Source of the DNA: Mycobacterium simulans | Lineage (GTDB): Bacteria > Actinomycetota > Actinomycetes > Mycobacteriales > Mycobacteriaceae | Direction of reading: 5' to 3' | DNA length: 64,000 nt | Assembly: GCF_900232995.1 (NCBI RefSeq) | Contig: NZ_OCVX01000007.1 | Span: 1 to 64,000, forward strand | Translations under genes and position numbers: made by a program | Notes under the pieces: model-generated | Told to the model about the DNA's origin: nothing | The model's input: only the letters and a program-made list of their open reading frames with translations | Database searches by the model: none | Shown here: positions 35,933-45,611 of the stretch, one piece after another | How the letters are laid out: the number at the start of each line of letters is the position of its first letter | Numbering within the stretch: the first letter of the stretch is position 1

Positions 35933-36835
35933 ATGGACCAACAAAGTACCCGCACCGATATCACCGTCAACGTCGACGGCTTCTGGATGCTCCAGGCGCT
36001 GCTGGATATCCGGCACGTCGCGCCGGAGCTGCGGTGCCGGCCGTACGTATCTACCGACAACAACGACTGGTTGAACGAGCATCCGGGGATGGCGGTCATG
36101 CGCGAGCAGGGCATCGTCGTCAACGACACCGTCAACGAGCAGGTGGCCGCTCGGATGAAGGTGCTCGCCGCGCCTGACCTCGAGGTCGTCGCACTGCTGT
36201 CCCGGGGCAAGTTGCTCTACGGCGTTGTCGACGACGAGAACCAGCCGCCCGGTTCGCGTGACATTCCCGACAACGAGTTCCGCGTGGTGTTAGCGCGCCG
36301 CGGCCAGCACTGGGTGTCGGCGGTCCGCGTTGGCAACGACATCACCGTCGACGACGTTTCGGTCACCGACAGCGCCTCGATCGCCGCGCTGGTGATTGAC
36401 GGCTTGGAGTCCATCCACCATGCGGACCCGGCGGCGATCAATGCGGTCAACGTCCCACTGGAGGAGATGTTGGAGGCAACGAAGTCGTGGCAGGAATCCG
36501 GTTTTAACGTCTTCTCCGGCGGAGACCTACGGCGAATGGGCATCAGCGCTTCCACAGTGGCCGCTCTGGGGCAGGCCCTTTCGGATCCCGCGGCCGAGGT
36601 CGCGGTGTACGCGCGGCAATACCGTGACGACGCGAAGGGGCCCAGCGCCTCGGTGTTGTCGCTGAAGGACGGATCCGGTGGGCGCATCGCGCTGTATCAG
36701 CAGGCGCGGACCGCGGGGTCCGGCGAGGCGTGGCTCGCGATTTGCCCGGCTACCCCGCAGCTAGTGCAAGTGGGGGTAAAGACGGTTTTGGACACATTGC
36801 CGTACGGCGAGTGGAAAACGCACAGCAGAGTTTAA
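35933..36835 (+). CDS. espG5: ESX-5 PE-PPE chaperone EspG5
   Basis: A 300-residue cytosolic chaperone that binds the hydrophobic tip of PPE proteins in PE-PPE dimers and keeps them soluble for ESX-5 export. The length equals the recalled family size. It is a mixed alpha/beta protein with no signal or membrane segment. Start ATG 35933, 98 bp after esxN. A 281-bp gap with no gene follows before eccD5, so the machine genes downstream may have their own promoter. Confidence 0.95.
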   Translation: MDQQSTRTDITVNVDGFWMLQALLDIRHVAPELRCRPYVSTDNNDWLNEHPGMAVMREQGIVVNDTVNEQVAARMKVLAAPDLEVVALLSRGKLLYGVVDDENQPPGSRDIPDNEFRVVLARRGQHWVSAVRVGNDITVDDVSVTDSASIAALVIDGLESIHHADPAAINAVNVPLEEMLEATKSWQESGFNVFSGGDLRRMGISASTVAALGQALSDPAAEVAVYARQYRDDAKGPSASVLSLKDGSGGRIALYQQARTAGSGEAWLAICPATPQLVQVGVKTVLDTLPYGEWKTHSRV

Positions 36836-37116
36836 CAACACCGTTACCAAACACGCAGTGCAACAACAGTTTTGAACATAGAGTGCGAGTTGGATGCGAA
36901 CACGACATACTGCTCTAGAACCGGCTGCAATAACTGAAAAGCAAGGTCAACCGCAATTAATAGTCGCGAGGCGAGGCAAATGAAATCGGAGTCAGTCGAG
37001 CCGCTACTCCCAGAGGGCTTTGACATCTTGGGCGTCTCGGTGCGCACACCGAAAGAGCCCCACGTGCCGCCGAGAACACACCGCAACACATTCGCCATGG
37101 CAGGGGGAGCAGGACG

Positions 37117-38628
37117 ATGACTGCAGTAGCTGATGCGCCACAGGCCGATGTCGAGGGCGTCTCGTCGCCGCGAGCCGTTGTAATCGGCATCATGGCCGGT
37201 GAGGGTGTCCAGGTCGGTGTGCTGTTGGACGCCAACGCTCCGGTTTCAGTGATGACCGAGCCACTGTTGAAGGTTGTCAACAGCCGACTCCGGGAACTCG
37301 GTGAGACTCCATTGGAAGCCACTGGGCGCGGCCGATGGGCACTGTGTCTCGTTGACGGCACGCCGCTGCGCGCCACCCAGTCGCTTACGGAACAAGACGT
37401 CTACGACGGCGACCGACTGTGGATTCGGTTTATTGCCGACACCGAACACCGCTCGCAGGTCATCGAGCACATCTCCACTGCAGTGTCGTCCAACCTCAGC
37501 AAGCGATTCGCCGCAATCGACCCCATCGTCGCAGTCCAGGTCGGTGCGGCGATGGTGGCGACTGGGGTTGTGCTGGCATCCGGCGTGCTGGCCTGGTGGC
37601 GCTGGCACCACAACACGTGGTTGACAACCATCTTCACCGCGGTGATCGGCGTGCTCGTGTTGGTAGTGGCTATGTTGCTGTTGATGCGCGCCAAGACGGA
37701 CGCGGATCGGCGCGTTGCCGACGTCATGCTGATGAGCGGGATCGTGCCGGTGACGGTTGCGGCCGCCGCGGCACCGCCAGGTCCGGTCGGGTCCCCGCAA
37801 GCTGTGCTCGGATTTGGGGTCCTCACCGTCGCCGCCGCGCTGGCGCTGCGGTTTACCGGTCGCCGACTGGGGATCTACACCGCGGTCATCACCATCAGCG
37901 CGCTGACAACGCTTGCGAGCCTGTCGCGAATGGTCGCAGCGACCAGTGCGGTGACCTTGCTGTCCTGTGTGCTGCGGGCCTGCGTGTTTTTCTACCACGC
38001 GGCGCCGGCGCTGTCCCGACGACGGGCCGGCATCCGGCTGCCGGTGTTCCCGTCCGCCACGAGCCGATGGGTTTTCGAGGCCCGCCCCGATCTGCCGACG
38101 ACTGTGGTGGTGTCGGACGGCGGTCCGCCGACTCTGGAAGGACCGGCGTCGGTGCGGGATGTGCTGCTGCAAGCAGGGCGCGCCCGGTCGTTTTTGAGCG
38201 GCTTGTTGGTGGGACTCGGCGTCCTCGTGACTGTGTGTGCGACCGCGTTGTGCAATCCACACACCCACGAACGCTGGCTGCCGCTGATCCTGACCGGGTT
38301 CACCGCAGGTTTCCTGCTGCTGCGTGGTCGCTCCTACGTCGACCGTTGGCAGGCGATCACCTTGGCCTCGACCGCCGTGATCATCGTCGCCGCGGTGTGC
38401 GTGCGGTACGCGGCCGGGCTGCACTCGCCGCTGTCCGTGTCGATCGCGGCGGCGATCCTGGTGCTGCTGCCCGCGGCGGGGTTGACAGCCGCGGCTGTGG
38501 TGCCCAACACCATCTACAGCCCGCTGTTCCGCAAGTTTGTGGAATGGATTGAATATCTCTGCCTGATGCCGATCTTCCCGCTGGCATTGTGGTTGATGAA
38601 TGTCTATGCAGCGATTAGGTACAGATAG
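37117..38628 (+). CDS. eccD5: ESX-5 membrane channel component EccD5
   Basis: A 503-residue integral membrane subunit: ubiquitin-like cytosolic domain at residues about 20-105, then about eleven hydrophobic segments from residue 140 to the C-terminus. EccD dimers build the inner-membrane barrel of the type VII complex. GGGGGAGCAGG precedes ATG 37117. The 3' end overlaps mycP5. Confidence 0.96.
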   Translation: MTAVADAPQADVEGVSSPRAVVIGIMAGEGVQVGVLLDANAPVSVMTEPLLKVVNSRLRELGETPLEATGRGRWALCLVDGTPLRATQSLTEQDVYDGDRLWIRFIADTEHRSQVIEHISTAVSSNLSKRFAAIDPIVAVQVGAAMVATGVVLASGVLAWWRWHHNTWLTTIFTAVIGVLVLVVAMLLLMRAKTDADRRVADVMLMSGIVPVTVAAAAAPPGPVGSPQAVLGFGVLTVAAALALRFTGRRLGIYTAVITISALTTLASLSRMVAATSAVTLLSCVLRACVFFYHAAPALSRRRAGIRLPVFPSATSRWVFEARPDLPTTVVVSDGGPPTLEGPASVRDVLLQAGRARSFLSGLLVGLGVLVTVCATALCNPHTHERWLPLILTGFTAGFLLLRGRSYVDRWQAITLASTAVIIVAAVCVRYAAGLHSPLSVSIAAAILVLLPAAGLTAAAVVPNTIYSPLFRKFVEWIEYLCLMPIFPLALWLMNVYAAIRYR

Positions 38629-40393
38629 CAGCAAGTCGTGGCGTGGTCGCGCAAGCACCGCGACCGTCGCCGCGATTCTGCTTGCCTCGGGTGCGTTAGC
38701 CGGCCTCCCGCCGGCGTATGCCATCTCGCCGCCGACGATTGATCCGGGCGCGTTGCCGCCTGACGGTCCACCCGGACCAGTGGCGCCGATGAAGCAAAAC
38801 TCCTACTGCACCGAGGTCGGGGTGATACCAGGCACGGATTTCCGGTTGCAGCCGAAATACATGGACATGCTGAACTTGACAGAGGCATGGCAATTCGGAC
38901 GTGGCGGTGGGGTTAAGGTCGCCGTCATTGATACCGGTGTGACACCACACCCACGACTGCCGCACTTGATCCCGGGCGGCGACTACGTGATGGCGGGTGG
39001 TGACGGCCTGTCCGACTGCGACGCACACGGAACCATCGTCGCGTCGATGATCGCCGCGGCTCCCGCCAACGGGGCAGTAGCGCCGCCGGCTGCGCCACGT
39101 CGGCCGGTGACCGTGCCCACCACAGAAAAGCCACCACCGCCGCAGACGGTGACACTGTCGCCGGTACCCGGCCCGACGGTGACGGTGATTCCGGCTCCGC
39201 CGCCGTCGCCGCAGGAAGGGGCTCCACCCGGGCCACCGCCAGGACCTGGTCAGGCGCCGGCCGCGAACCACGGCGGCGGCACCGTGACCATTCCCGGCTA
39301 TTCCGGTGGCGGGCACGTGATTTCGGTCGACAATCCACACCCGCTGGCCCCGCACCCGCTCGCCCCGTCGACCACCTCGACACCCGCACCGCCACCGCCT
39401 CCACCGCCGGCTGCATCCGCGGCACCAGCCCCGGACGCTTTCAGCGGAATCGCACCGGACGTTGAGGTGATCTCAATTCGCCAGTCAAGCCAGGCCTTTG
39501 GCCTCAAGGACCCCTACACCGGGGACGAAGATCCGCAGACGGCGGCGAAGATCGACGGCGTCCAGACGATGGCGCGAGCGATCGTGCACGCTGCCAACAT
39601 GGGAGCTTCGGTGATCAACATCTCCGACGTGACATGCATGAGCGCGCGCAACGTCATCGACCAGCGCGTCCTGGGCGCCGCCGTTCATTACGCGGCGGTC
39701 GACAAGAACGCCCTCATCGTGGCCGCAGCCGGCGACAGCAGCAAGAAGGACTGCAAGCAGAACCCGATCTTTGACCCGTTGCAGCCCGATGATCCTCGCA
39801 ACTGGAACGCTGTCACCACGGTGGTGACGCCCTCCTGGTTCAGCGACTATGTGCTGACCGTCGGAGCAGTCGACTCCAACGGGCAGCCAATGAGTCAAAT
39901 GAGCATCGCCGGACCATGGGTATCGATCTCCGCACCCGGAACCGACATCGTCGGACTCTCACCCCGCGACGACGGTCTGATCAATGCGGTTGACGGCCCG
40001 GACAACACGTTGTTGGTTCCGGCGGGCACCAGCTTCTCGGCTGCGATCGTGTCCGGCGTGGCCGCGCTCGTACGCGCCAAGTTCCCCGACTTATCCGCGT
40101 ACCAGGTTATGAATCGGTTGATTCACACGGCCAGGGCGCCCGCTCGCGGCGTCGACAACCAAGTCGGCTACGGTTTGGTTGACCCGGTGGCGGCACTGAC
40201 ATGGGATGTGCCCGAAGGCCCCGCCAGGCCGCCAAAGCAGCTATCAGCACCACTGGTACTGCCAAAGCCGCCCGCCGATCGCAACATGGTGCCAGTGTGG
40301 GTGGCAGCCGGTGGATTAACCGGTGCACTACTGATAGGCGGCGCGGTGTTTGGTACGGCGACATTAATGCGGCGATCAAGGAAGCAGCGATGA
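38606..40393 (+). CDS. mycP5: Mycosin-5 subtilisin-like protease MycP5
   Basis: A 595-residue membrane-anchored periplasmic serine protease that stabilises the ESX-5 complex. Signal peptide at residues about 15-38. Catalytic residues: Asp109 (DTGVTPH), His141 (CDAHGT), Ser476 (GTSFS). Between His and Ser lies a long Pro-rich insertion, about residues 155-275, characteristic of MycP5. A C-terminal membrane anchor sits near residues 562-585. ATG 38600 is also possible. The start overlaps the eccD5 end, and the stop overlaps the eccE5 start (ATGA). Confidence 0.95.
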   Translation: MQRLGTDSSKSWRGRASTATVAAILLASGALAGLPPAYAISPPTIDPGALPPDGPPGPVAPMKQNSYCTEVGVIPGTDFRLQPKYMDMLNLTEAWQFGRGGGVKVAVIDTGVTPHPRLPHLIPGGDYVMAGGDGLSDCDAHGTIVASMIAAAPANGAVAPPAAPRRPVTVPTTEKPPPPQTVTLSPVPGPTVTVIPAPPPSPQEGAPPGPPPGPGQAPAANHGGGTVTIPGYSGGGHVISVDNPHPLAPHPLAPSTTSTPAPPPPPPPAASAAPAPDAFSGIAPDVEVISIRQSSQAFGLKDPYTGDEDPQTAAKIDGVQTMARAIVHAANMGASVINISDVTCMSARNVIDQRVLGAAVHYAAVDKNALIVAAAGDSSKKDCKQNPIFDPLQPDDPRNWNAVTTVVTPSWFSDYVLTVGAVDSNGQPMSQMSIAGPWVSISAPGTDIVGLSPRDDGLINAVDGPDNTLLVPAGTSFSAAIVSGVAALVRAKFPDLSAYQVMNRLIHTARAPARGVDNQVGYGLVDPVAALTWDVPEGPARPPKQLSAPLVLPKPPADRNMVPVWVAAGGLTGALLIGGAVFGTATLMRRSRKQR

Positions 40394-41613
40394 AGACTCA
40401 GCGCAGGTTTGGGTTGTCGTTGTCGTGGCCGCGCGTTACGACGGTGTTTTTGGTCGACGTCCTGATTTTGCTGGCCGCCAGCCATTGCCCGGAATCATGG
40501 CAGGGCGACAAGCATGTGGCGTGGTGGGTCGGTGTGGCCCTCGCGGTGCTGGTAACGCTGCTGTCGGTGGTGACCTATCGCGGGATCACGGTGACATCGG
40601 GTGTGGCGGCGTGGCTATGGGATTGGTCGGCTGACCAGGGTGCGGCGCTCGGGGCTGGATGCACGCCGGCAATCGACCACCAGCGTCGCTTCGGGCGTGA
40701 CACCGTAGGTGTGCGTGAGTATCGGGGCCAGTTGGTCACCGTGATCGCTGTTGACGACGGTGAAGGCGATCCGTCGGGTCGCCACCGCCATCGGACTGGT
40801 TTTGCGACGGGGACGGCAGCCGTTTTGCCGGTGACCGCAGTCGCTGAGACGTTGCGCCAGTTCGACATTCAGCTTGATGGCATCGACATTGTGTCGGTGC
40901 AGGCGCGTGGCGCAGCGGAGGCGGCCAAGGCCTCGGCTTCGCTGGAGGAGTGGGGGCCTGAGGAGTGGGATGTGGTGGGTGATCAGCCCGCCGCCGATCG
41001 GCGTAGCACCTGGTTGGTGTTGCGGATGAATCCGCAACGCAATGTGGCTGCCGTGGTGTGCCGCGATTCGTTGGCGTCGACGTTGGTGGCGGCCACCGAG
41101 CGGCTGGCCCAGGATCTGGATGGGCAAAGTTGTGCAGCCCGGCCGTTGACTGCGGATGTGCTGGCCGAGATGGATAACGCGGTGCTTGCGGATTTGGAGC
41201 CGACATGGAGTCGCCCGGGTTGGCGGCACCTCAAGCATTTCAATGGATACGTGACGAGTTTTTGGGTGACGCCAGCGGACATCAGCTCTGAGACATTGGA
41301 GCAGTTGTGGTTGCCCGACGCCCCGGAAGTGGCAGCGACTGTGCTTACGGTGCGGTTGACCATGCGGGTGGAGGGGCCTGCGGTGTCGGCGTGGGTGCGC
41401 TATCACAGTGAAGCCCGTTTGCCTAGGGAACTATCAGCAGGGCTCAACCGACTCACCGGCCGACAGTTGGCCGCTGTGCGCGCCAGCGTGCCTGCGCCTA
41501 CGACCCGGCCCCAATTGGTAGTACCTAGCCGCAGGCTTGGGGAGCATGACGAACTCGAGCTGCCAGTCAGCCACGAGCCGGAACACGCAACAAGCTTGTC
41601 CACAGGGCAATGA
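40390..41613 (+). CDS. eccE5: ESX-5 component EccE5
   Basis: A 407-residue subunit with two N-terminal membrane segments (residues about 15-60) and a periplasmic domain that sits at the rim of the ESX-5 membrane complex. Start ATG 40390 overlaps the mycP5 stop; the last four bases overlap the eccA5 start (ATGA at 41610-41613). Length matches what I recall for the family. Confidence 0.95.
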   Translation: MKTQRRFGLSLSWPRVTTVFLVDVLILLAASHCPESWQGDKHVAWWVGVALAVLVTLLSVVTYRGITVTSGVAAWLWDWSADQGAALGAGCTPAIDHQRRFGRDTVGVREYRGQLVTVIAVDDGEGDPSGRHRHRTGFATGTAAVLPVTAVAETLRQFDIQLDGIDIVSVQARGAAEAAKASASLEEWGPEEWDVVGDQPAADRRSTWLVLRMNPQRNVAAVVCRDSLASTLVAATERLAQDLDGQSCAARPLTADVLAEMDNAVLADLEPTWSRPGWRHLKHFNGYVTSFWVTPADISSETLEQLWLPDAPEVAATVLTVRLTMRVEGPAVSAWVRYHSEARLPRELSAGLNRLTGRQLAAVRASVPAPTTRPQLVVPSRRLGEHDELELPVSHEPEHATSLSTGQ

Positions 41614-43442
41614 CCCGCGCGCAGTCAGCCGCCGAAGACGCCCGTAACGCACTGGTCGCCGGTCTGCTGGCATCGGGAATCTCTGTCAACGGCCTGCAAC
41701 CTAGCCACAATCCGCAGGTGGCCTCGCAGATGTTCACCACCGCTACCACCCTGGATCCAGCGATGTGCGATGCCTGGCTGGCGCGGGTGCTGGCCGGGGA
41801 CCAGAGCATCGACGTGCTGGCTGGCGCATGGGCGGCAGTAAGGACCTTCGGTTGGGAGACGCGCCGCCTTGGCGTCACGGATCTGCAGTTCCGCCCTGAG
41901 GTCTCCGACGGGTTGTTTCTGCGGCTGGCGGTAACCAGCGTGGACTCGCTCGCCTGTGCGTACGCGGCGGTCCTCGCCGAGGCTAAGCGTTACCAGGAGG
42001 CGGCGGAACTGCTGGACTCCAGCGATCCCAAGCATCCGTTCGATGCTGAGTTGGTGAGCTATGTCCGGGGTGTGTTGTACTTCCGCACCAAACGCTGGCC
42101 GGATGTGCTCGCGCAATTCCCCGAGGCAACGCCGTGGCGTCACCCCGAGCTGAAAGCCGCGGGCGCGGCAATGGCCACGACGGCACTGGCGTCACTCGGC
42201 GTCTTCGAAGAGGCATACCGCCGCGCCCAGGAAGCCATCGAGGGGGACCGGGTACCCGGCGCGGCAAACATCGCCTTGTACACCCAGGGCATGTGCCTGC
42301 GGCACGTCGGGCGCGAGGAGGAAGCGGTAGAGCTGCTTCGCCGCGTGTATTCACGCGATGCGAAGTTCACCCCCGCCCGCGAGGCGTTGGACAATCCCAA
42401 CTATCGGCTGGTGCTAACCGACCCGGAAACAATTGAGGCGCGGACGGATCCGTGGGATCCGGATAGTGCGCCGACCCGCGCACAGACGGAGGCCGCTCGC
42501 CATGCCGAGATGGCCGCGAAGTACTTGGCCGAAGGCGACGCCGAGCTGAACGCGATGCTCGGTATGGAACGAGCCAAGCGAGAAATCAAACTCATCAAGT
42601 CCACGACCAAGGTGAACCTTGCGCGAGCCAAGATGGGCCTTCCGGTCCCGGTGACTTCGCGCCACACGCTGTTATTGGGGCCCCCGGGAACCGGCAAGAC
42701 GTCAGTCGCGCGCGCTTTCAGTAAGCAGTTGTGCGGGCTGACCGTGCTGCGCAAGCCGGTTGTGGTGGAGACCAGCCGAACCAAGCTGTTGGGCCGCTAT
42801 ATGGCGGATGCGGAGAAGAACACCGAGGAGATGCTCGAGGGCGCGCTGGGCGGGGCGGTTTTCTTCGACGAGATGCACACGCTGCACGAGAAGGGGTACT
42901 CCCAGGGCGACCCTTACGGCAACGCGATTATCAACACGCTCCTGCTGTATATGGAAAACCATCGTGACGAGCTAGTGGTGTTCGGCGCGGGTTACGCCAA
43001 GGCGATGGAAAAGATGCTCGAGGTGAATCAGGGTCTGCGGCGGCGTTTTTCGACAGTTATCGAGTTCTTCAGCTACACCCCGGACGAGCTGATCGCGCTG
43101 ACGCGCCTGATGGGCCAGGAGAACGAGGACGTCATCACCGAGGAAGTGGCCCAGGTGTTGTTACCGTCCTACACCAAGTTCTACAGCGACGAGACCTACT
43201 CCGAAGACGGAGATTTGATTCGCGGAATAGATGTGCTCGGCAATGCCGGTTTCGTGCGCAATGTGGTGGAGAAGGCGCGCGATCATCGCAGTTTCCGGCT
43301 CGATGACGCAATTCTCGACGAAGTGCTCGCCAGCGATCTCACCGACTTCAGCGAAGCCCAATTGCGCCGATTCAAAGAGTTGACTGCCGAAGATCTCGCC
43401 GAAGGACTCCGCGCTGCAGTGGCGGAGAAGAAGACAACCTAG
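41610..43442 (+). CDS. eccA5: ESX-5 cytosolic AAA+ ATPase EccA5
   Basis: A 610-residue CbbX-type AAA+ ATPase: TPR-like helices in residues 1-270, then the AAA domain with Walker A GPPGTGKTS near residue 358, Walker B AVFFDEMHTL near 418, and arginine-rich RRRFST near 478. It is proposed to release EspG5 from PE-PPE substrates. It is the last gene of the coupled eccD5-mycP5-eccE5-eccA5 operon. The lppT gene that I recall after it in H37Rv is not seen here. Confidence 0.95.
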   Translation: MTRAQSAAEDARNALVAGLLASGISVNGLQPSHNPQVASQMFTTATTLDPAMCDAWLARVLAGDQSIDVLAGAWAAVRTFGWETRRLGVTDLQFRPEVSDGLFLRLAVTSVDSLACAYAAVLAEAKRYQEAAELLDSSDPKHPFDAELVSYVRGVLYFRTKRWPDVLAQFPEATPWRHPELKAAGAAMATTALASLGVFEEAYRRAQEAIEGDRVPGAANIALYTQGMCLRHVGREEEAVELLRRVYSRDAKFTPAREALDNPNYRLVLTDPETIEARTDPWDPDSAPTRAQTEAARHAEMAAKYLAEGDAELNAMLGMERAKREIKLIKSTTKVNLARAKMGLPVPVTSRHTLLLGPPGTGKTSVARAFSKQLCGLTVLRKPVVVETSRTKLLGRYMADAEKNTEEMLEGALGGAVFFDEMHTLHEKGYSQGDPYGNAIINTLLLYMENHRDELVVFGAGYAKAMEKMLEVNQGLRRRFSTVIEFFSYTPDELIALTRLMGQENEDVITEEVAQVLLPSYTKFYSDETYSEDGDLIRGIDVLGNAGFVRNVVEKARDHRSFRLDDAILDEVLASDLTDFSEAQLRRFKELTAEDLAEGLRAAVAEKKTT

Positions 43443-43599
43443 ACAATTCTGGTCTAGCCTCGGCCAGCTAACCGCGGCTCCGCGTAGTCCCGATTCAGTC
43501 CGTCGAATGTCCCGGACATTTACGACCGTCACGTTTATCGCTCATCGCAACCTCCGGGAGTCGCGTTGGCGTGCATAGGGCGCGATAGCCCCGGGGCAC

Positions 43600-43776
43600 C
43601 GGACACTGGCTCGCCAGTGATGTTTCTGCACGGAAATCGGCCCGGAAATAGAGATTGGCGGTTACCGCCGAAGGCGCCCAGGGGCCGGCACGACACGCCA
43701 AGTGTATGGGTTGTGTCTAACTCGCTTCGGGCAGCGCCGCAGCCGGATACGCTGTTTGGTGCCGAAGCTCAGACGA
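43600..43776 (+). pseudogene. Decayed M-box riboswitch copy
   Basis: Collinear with the intact M-box at 46966-47125 but with lost core bases. Shared blocks in order: TCTGCACGGA..T.GGCC (43626-43644), CGAAGGCGCCCAGGG near 43667, AGCCGGATACGCTG with GGTGCCGAAGCTC near 43740-43768, then GACGAG. The invariant UAGGUGAGGC core is replaced by a non-matching segment. It lies about 315 bp before a PE relic, mirroring the downstream cassette. Confidence 0.55.
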
Positions 43777-43914
43777 GCGGGATGCCGAGTCTGGCAAATT
43801 TTGCCGGGTCGACGGTTATCCCAATTTGCGCAACACGGCGGCACTCCCGGGTGACCGAAACGTGACGGGAGGTGGGCCGGGACCGATCCAATTGACAGTG
43901 GTTGTACGAAGTTG

Positions 43915-43962
43915 ATGATCGTTTCTTTCCGATCCGGTCAAGGCGAATTTTCCGCCGTCTGA
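43915..43962 (+). pseudogene. Relic of the leader uORF
   Basis: The frame MIVSFRSGQGEFSAV-stop aligns with the last 15 codons of the 26-codon uORF at 47221 (...TISFRSDPGAVFAV-stop), with the stop at the same place. The corresponding start codon is not preserved; GGGAGGTGGG near 43868 matches the ribosome site of the other copy. Confidence 0.5.
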
Positions 43963-44090
43963 ATCGATTGGCGCCGAGTACCCGAAACACGCTGCGCAGT
44001 GATTGCCTAGGTGCTTTCGGCCACACCCCGACACCACCACAGCGGCCGAGGCCGAACTCCGGGTCGGACTATCCCGACGAGGAGACGTCC

Positions 44091-44219
44091 ATGCTATCTA
44101 GGCCCGCCGCAACACAATTCGCGTTGCGCGCCCCAATCTATCAAGGTCCGGGCCGCAAAGCGGCGATCCTTCACGAACTGTTCATGGCCAACGTGGCCAA
44201 TGCAGTCATTGCCGGTTAA
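44091..44219 (+). pseudogene. PE gene relic (42 codons) in front of a PPE gene
   Basis: ATQFALRAPIYQ...KAAILHELFMANVANAVIAG matches the second helix of PE proteins (compare AQFAAHAQMYQAVSAQAAAIHEMFVNTL). The first helix and the YxxxE export signal are gone. It is still an open frame, with the stop 13 bp before the next PPE start. A GAGGAGA ribosome site precedes its ATG. Confidence 0.6.
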
Positions 44220-44232
44220 AGGAGGTGTGGCA

Positions 44233-45501
44233 ATGGATTTCGGAGCGTTACCACCGGAAGTCAACTCTTTGCGCATGTATTCGGGGCCAGGATCGGCCCC
44301 GATGCTGGCTGCTGTGACGGCCTGGGACAGCCTCGCCGCAGAGCTGCGTTCGACGGCGGACGCATACGAGACGGTGATCTCGACACTGACCAGCGACGAA
44401 TGGCTGGGCCCGGCCTCGGCATCGATGGTGGCCGCAGTCACCCCATATCTGGCGTGGATGACCATCACGGGAATGCAGGCCGAGCAGACTGCCCGTCAGG
44501 CAGCGGCAGCGGCGGGCGCATTTGAGTCCGCGTTCGCGATGACGGTGCCTCCACCTGTGGTGGCGGCTAACCGGGCTCAATTGGCGGCGCTGGTCGCGAC
44601 CAACTTGATTGGTCAGAACACGCCCGCCATCGCCGCGACCGAGGCTGCATACGGCGAGATGTGGGCCCAGGACGCGGCGGCGATGTATGGCTATGCGACC
44701 GGTTCTGCTGCCGCCGCGACGCTGACACCGTTCACGGAGCCGGCGCAGACGACCAACCCGAGCGGGCAGGCCGACCAGGCCGAAGCGGTCACCCAAGCCG
44801 CCGCCAGCGCCGCGGGCAGCCTCGCGCAATCGGAGTTGCCGCAACTAATGTCCGCGGTGCCGGACAGTCTGCAAGGACTTGCATCACCAGCCGCGGCGTC
44901 GCCGCTCGACGCCATTCCGGGGACGGGATTGCTCGCCGACATCCTGAATTTCCTGGATGGCAACGACGGGAATCCTTATGGGATCTTCTTGAACTCCTCG
45001 TTGATGAACGGCTTCGTCTCGGCCGGGTACGTCAGCCCCGCCCTCGTCGGCCCGGCCGTCTGGGCTGCAATGGCAGACATCAACGCCGTAGCGCTCGGCG
45101 CGCAAGAAGGTGTCGCGGTACCACCCATGGGCTCGGGCGAAGGAAATCCGGGGTGGATACCGGCAGACTCGCCGGCCAGCCCTATAGGCGTGCCCCCTTT
45201 GGGCACTGTGACTCCGGCCTCGTGGAGTACGGCAGAGGTGTCGGCCGGCACCAACAAGGCGGCGTTAATCGGGCGATTGTCCGTCCCACAGAGCTGGACG
45301 GCGGCGACCGCGGTGGCGAACCACGCCGGAGCTGCGGCAGCAGGTGGCGGCTGGACCAGCACCGCCGTCCCAGAAGCGGCGGCCGGTATGCCCGGCGTGC
45401 CCGGCATGCCCGCCGTGGGCGCTTACGGGCACGGGTTCGGAAGTGCCCCGCGGTACGGATTCCGGCCCACAGTCATGGGACGCCCGCCAGCCGCTGGATA
45501 A
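44233..45501 (+). CDS. PPE-SVP family protein (PPE28/29/30 group), copy a
   Basis: A 422-residue protein: MDFGALPPEVNSLRMYSGPGSAP start, PPE domain to about residue 178, a shared block ILNFLDGNDGNPYGIFLNSSL near 240-260, GRLSVPQSW near residue 350, and the end RPTVMGRPPAAG. GGAGG is at 44221-44225. Its neighbour PE is a relic and its riboswitch leader is decayed. The gene at 45612 is a tandem duplicate. Exact H37Rv counterpart is uncertain. Confidence 0.88.
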   Translation: MDFGALPPEVNSLRMYSGPGSAPMLAAVTAWDSLAAELRSTADAYETVISTLTSDEWLGPASASMVAAVTPYLAWMTITGMQAEQTARQAAAAAGAFESAFAMTVPPPVVAANRAQLAALVATNLIGQNTPAIAATEAAYGEMWAQDAAAMYGYATGSAAAATLTPFTEPAQTTNPSGQADQAEAVTQAAASAAGSLAQSELPQLMSAVPDSLQGLASPAAASPLDAIPGTGLLADILNFLDGNDGNPYGIFLNSSLMNGFVSAGYVSPALVGPAVWAAMADINAVALGAQEGVAVPPMGSGEGNPGWIPADSPASPIGVPPLGTVTPASWSTAEVSAGTNKAALIGRLSVPQSWTAATAVANHAGAAAAGGGWTSTAVPEAAAGMPGVPGMPAVGAYGHGFGSAPRYGFRPTVMGRPPAAG

Positions 45502-45518
45502 CGCAACGGTCTTCGTGA

Positions 45519-45611
45519 CTTTGGCCTATCGGTGCTGGCACGTATGCGGTCACCGAAGCCAACAACGCGCTGCGCGATCGGTTAAAGGTCGGCCAAAAGG
45601 AGGTGCAGGCA
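45519..45611 (+). pseudogene. PE tail relic fused in frame upstream of the next PPE gene
   Basis: Between the two tandem PPE genes the frame GAGTYAVTEANNA aligns with the conserved PE tail (SGSYAATEAANAA), including the YxxxE signal. The stop of the old PE gene (ATCGGTTAA) is now out of frame, so this relic reads straight into the PPE at 45612 with no in-frame stop. There is no ATG in it, only GTG 45603. Confidence 0.5.
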
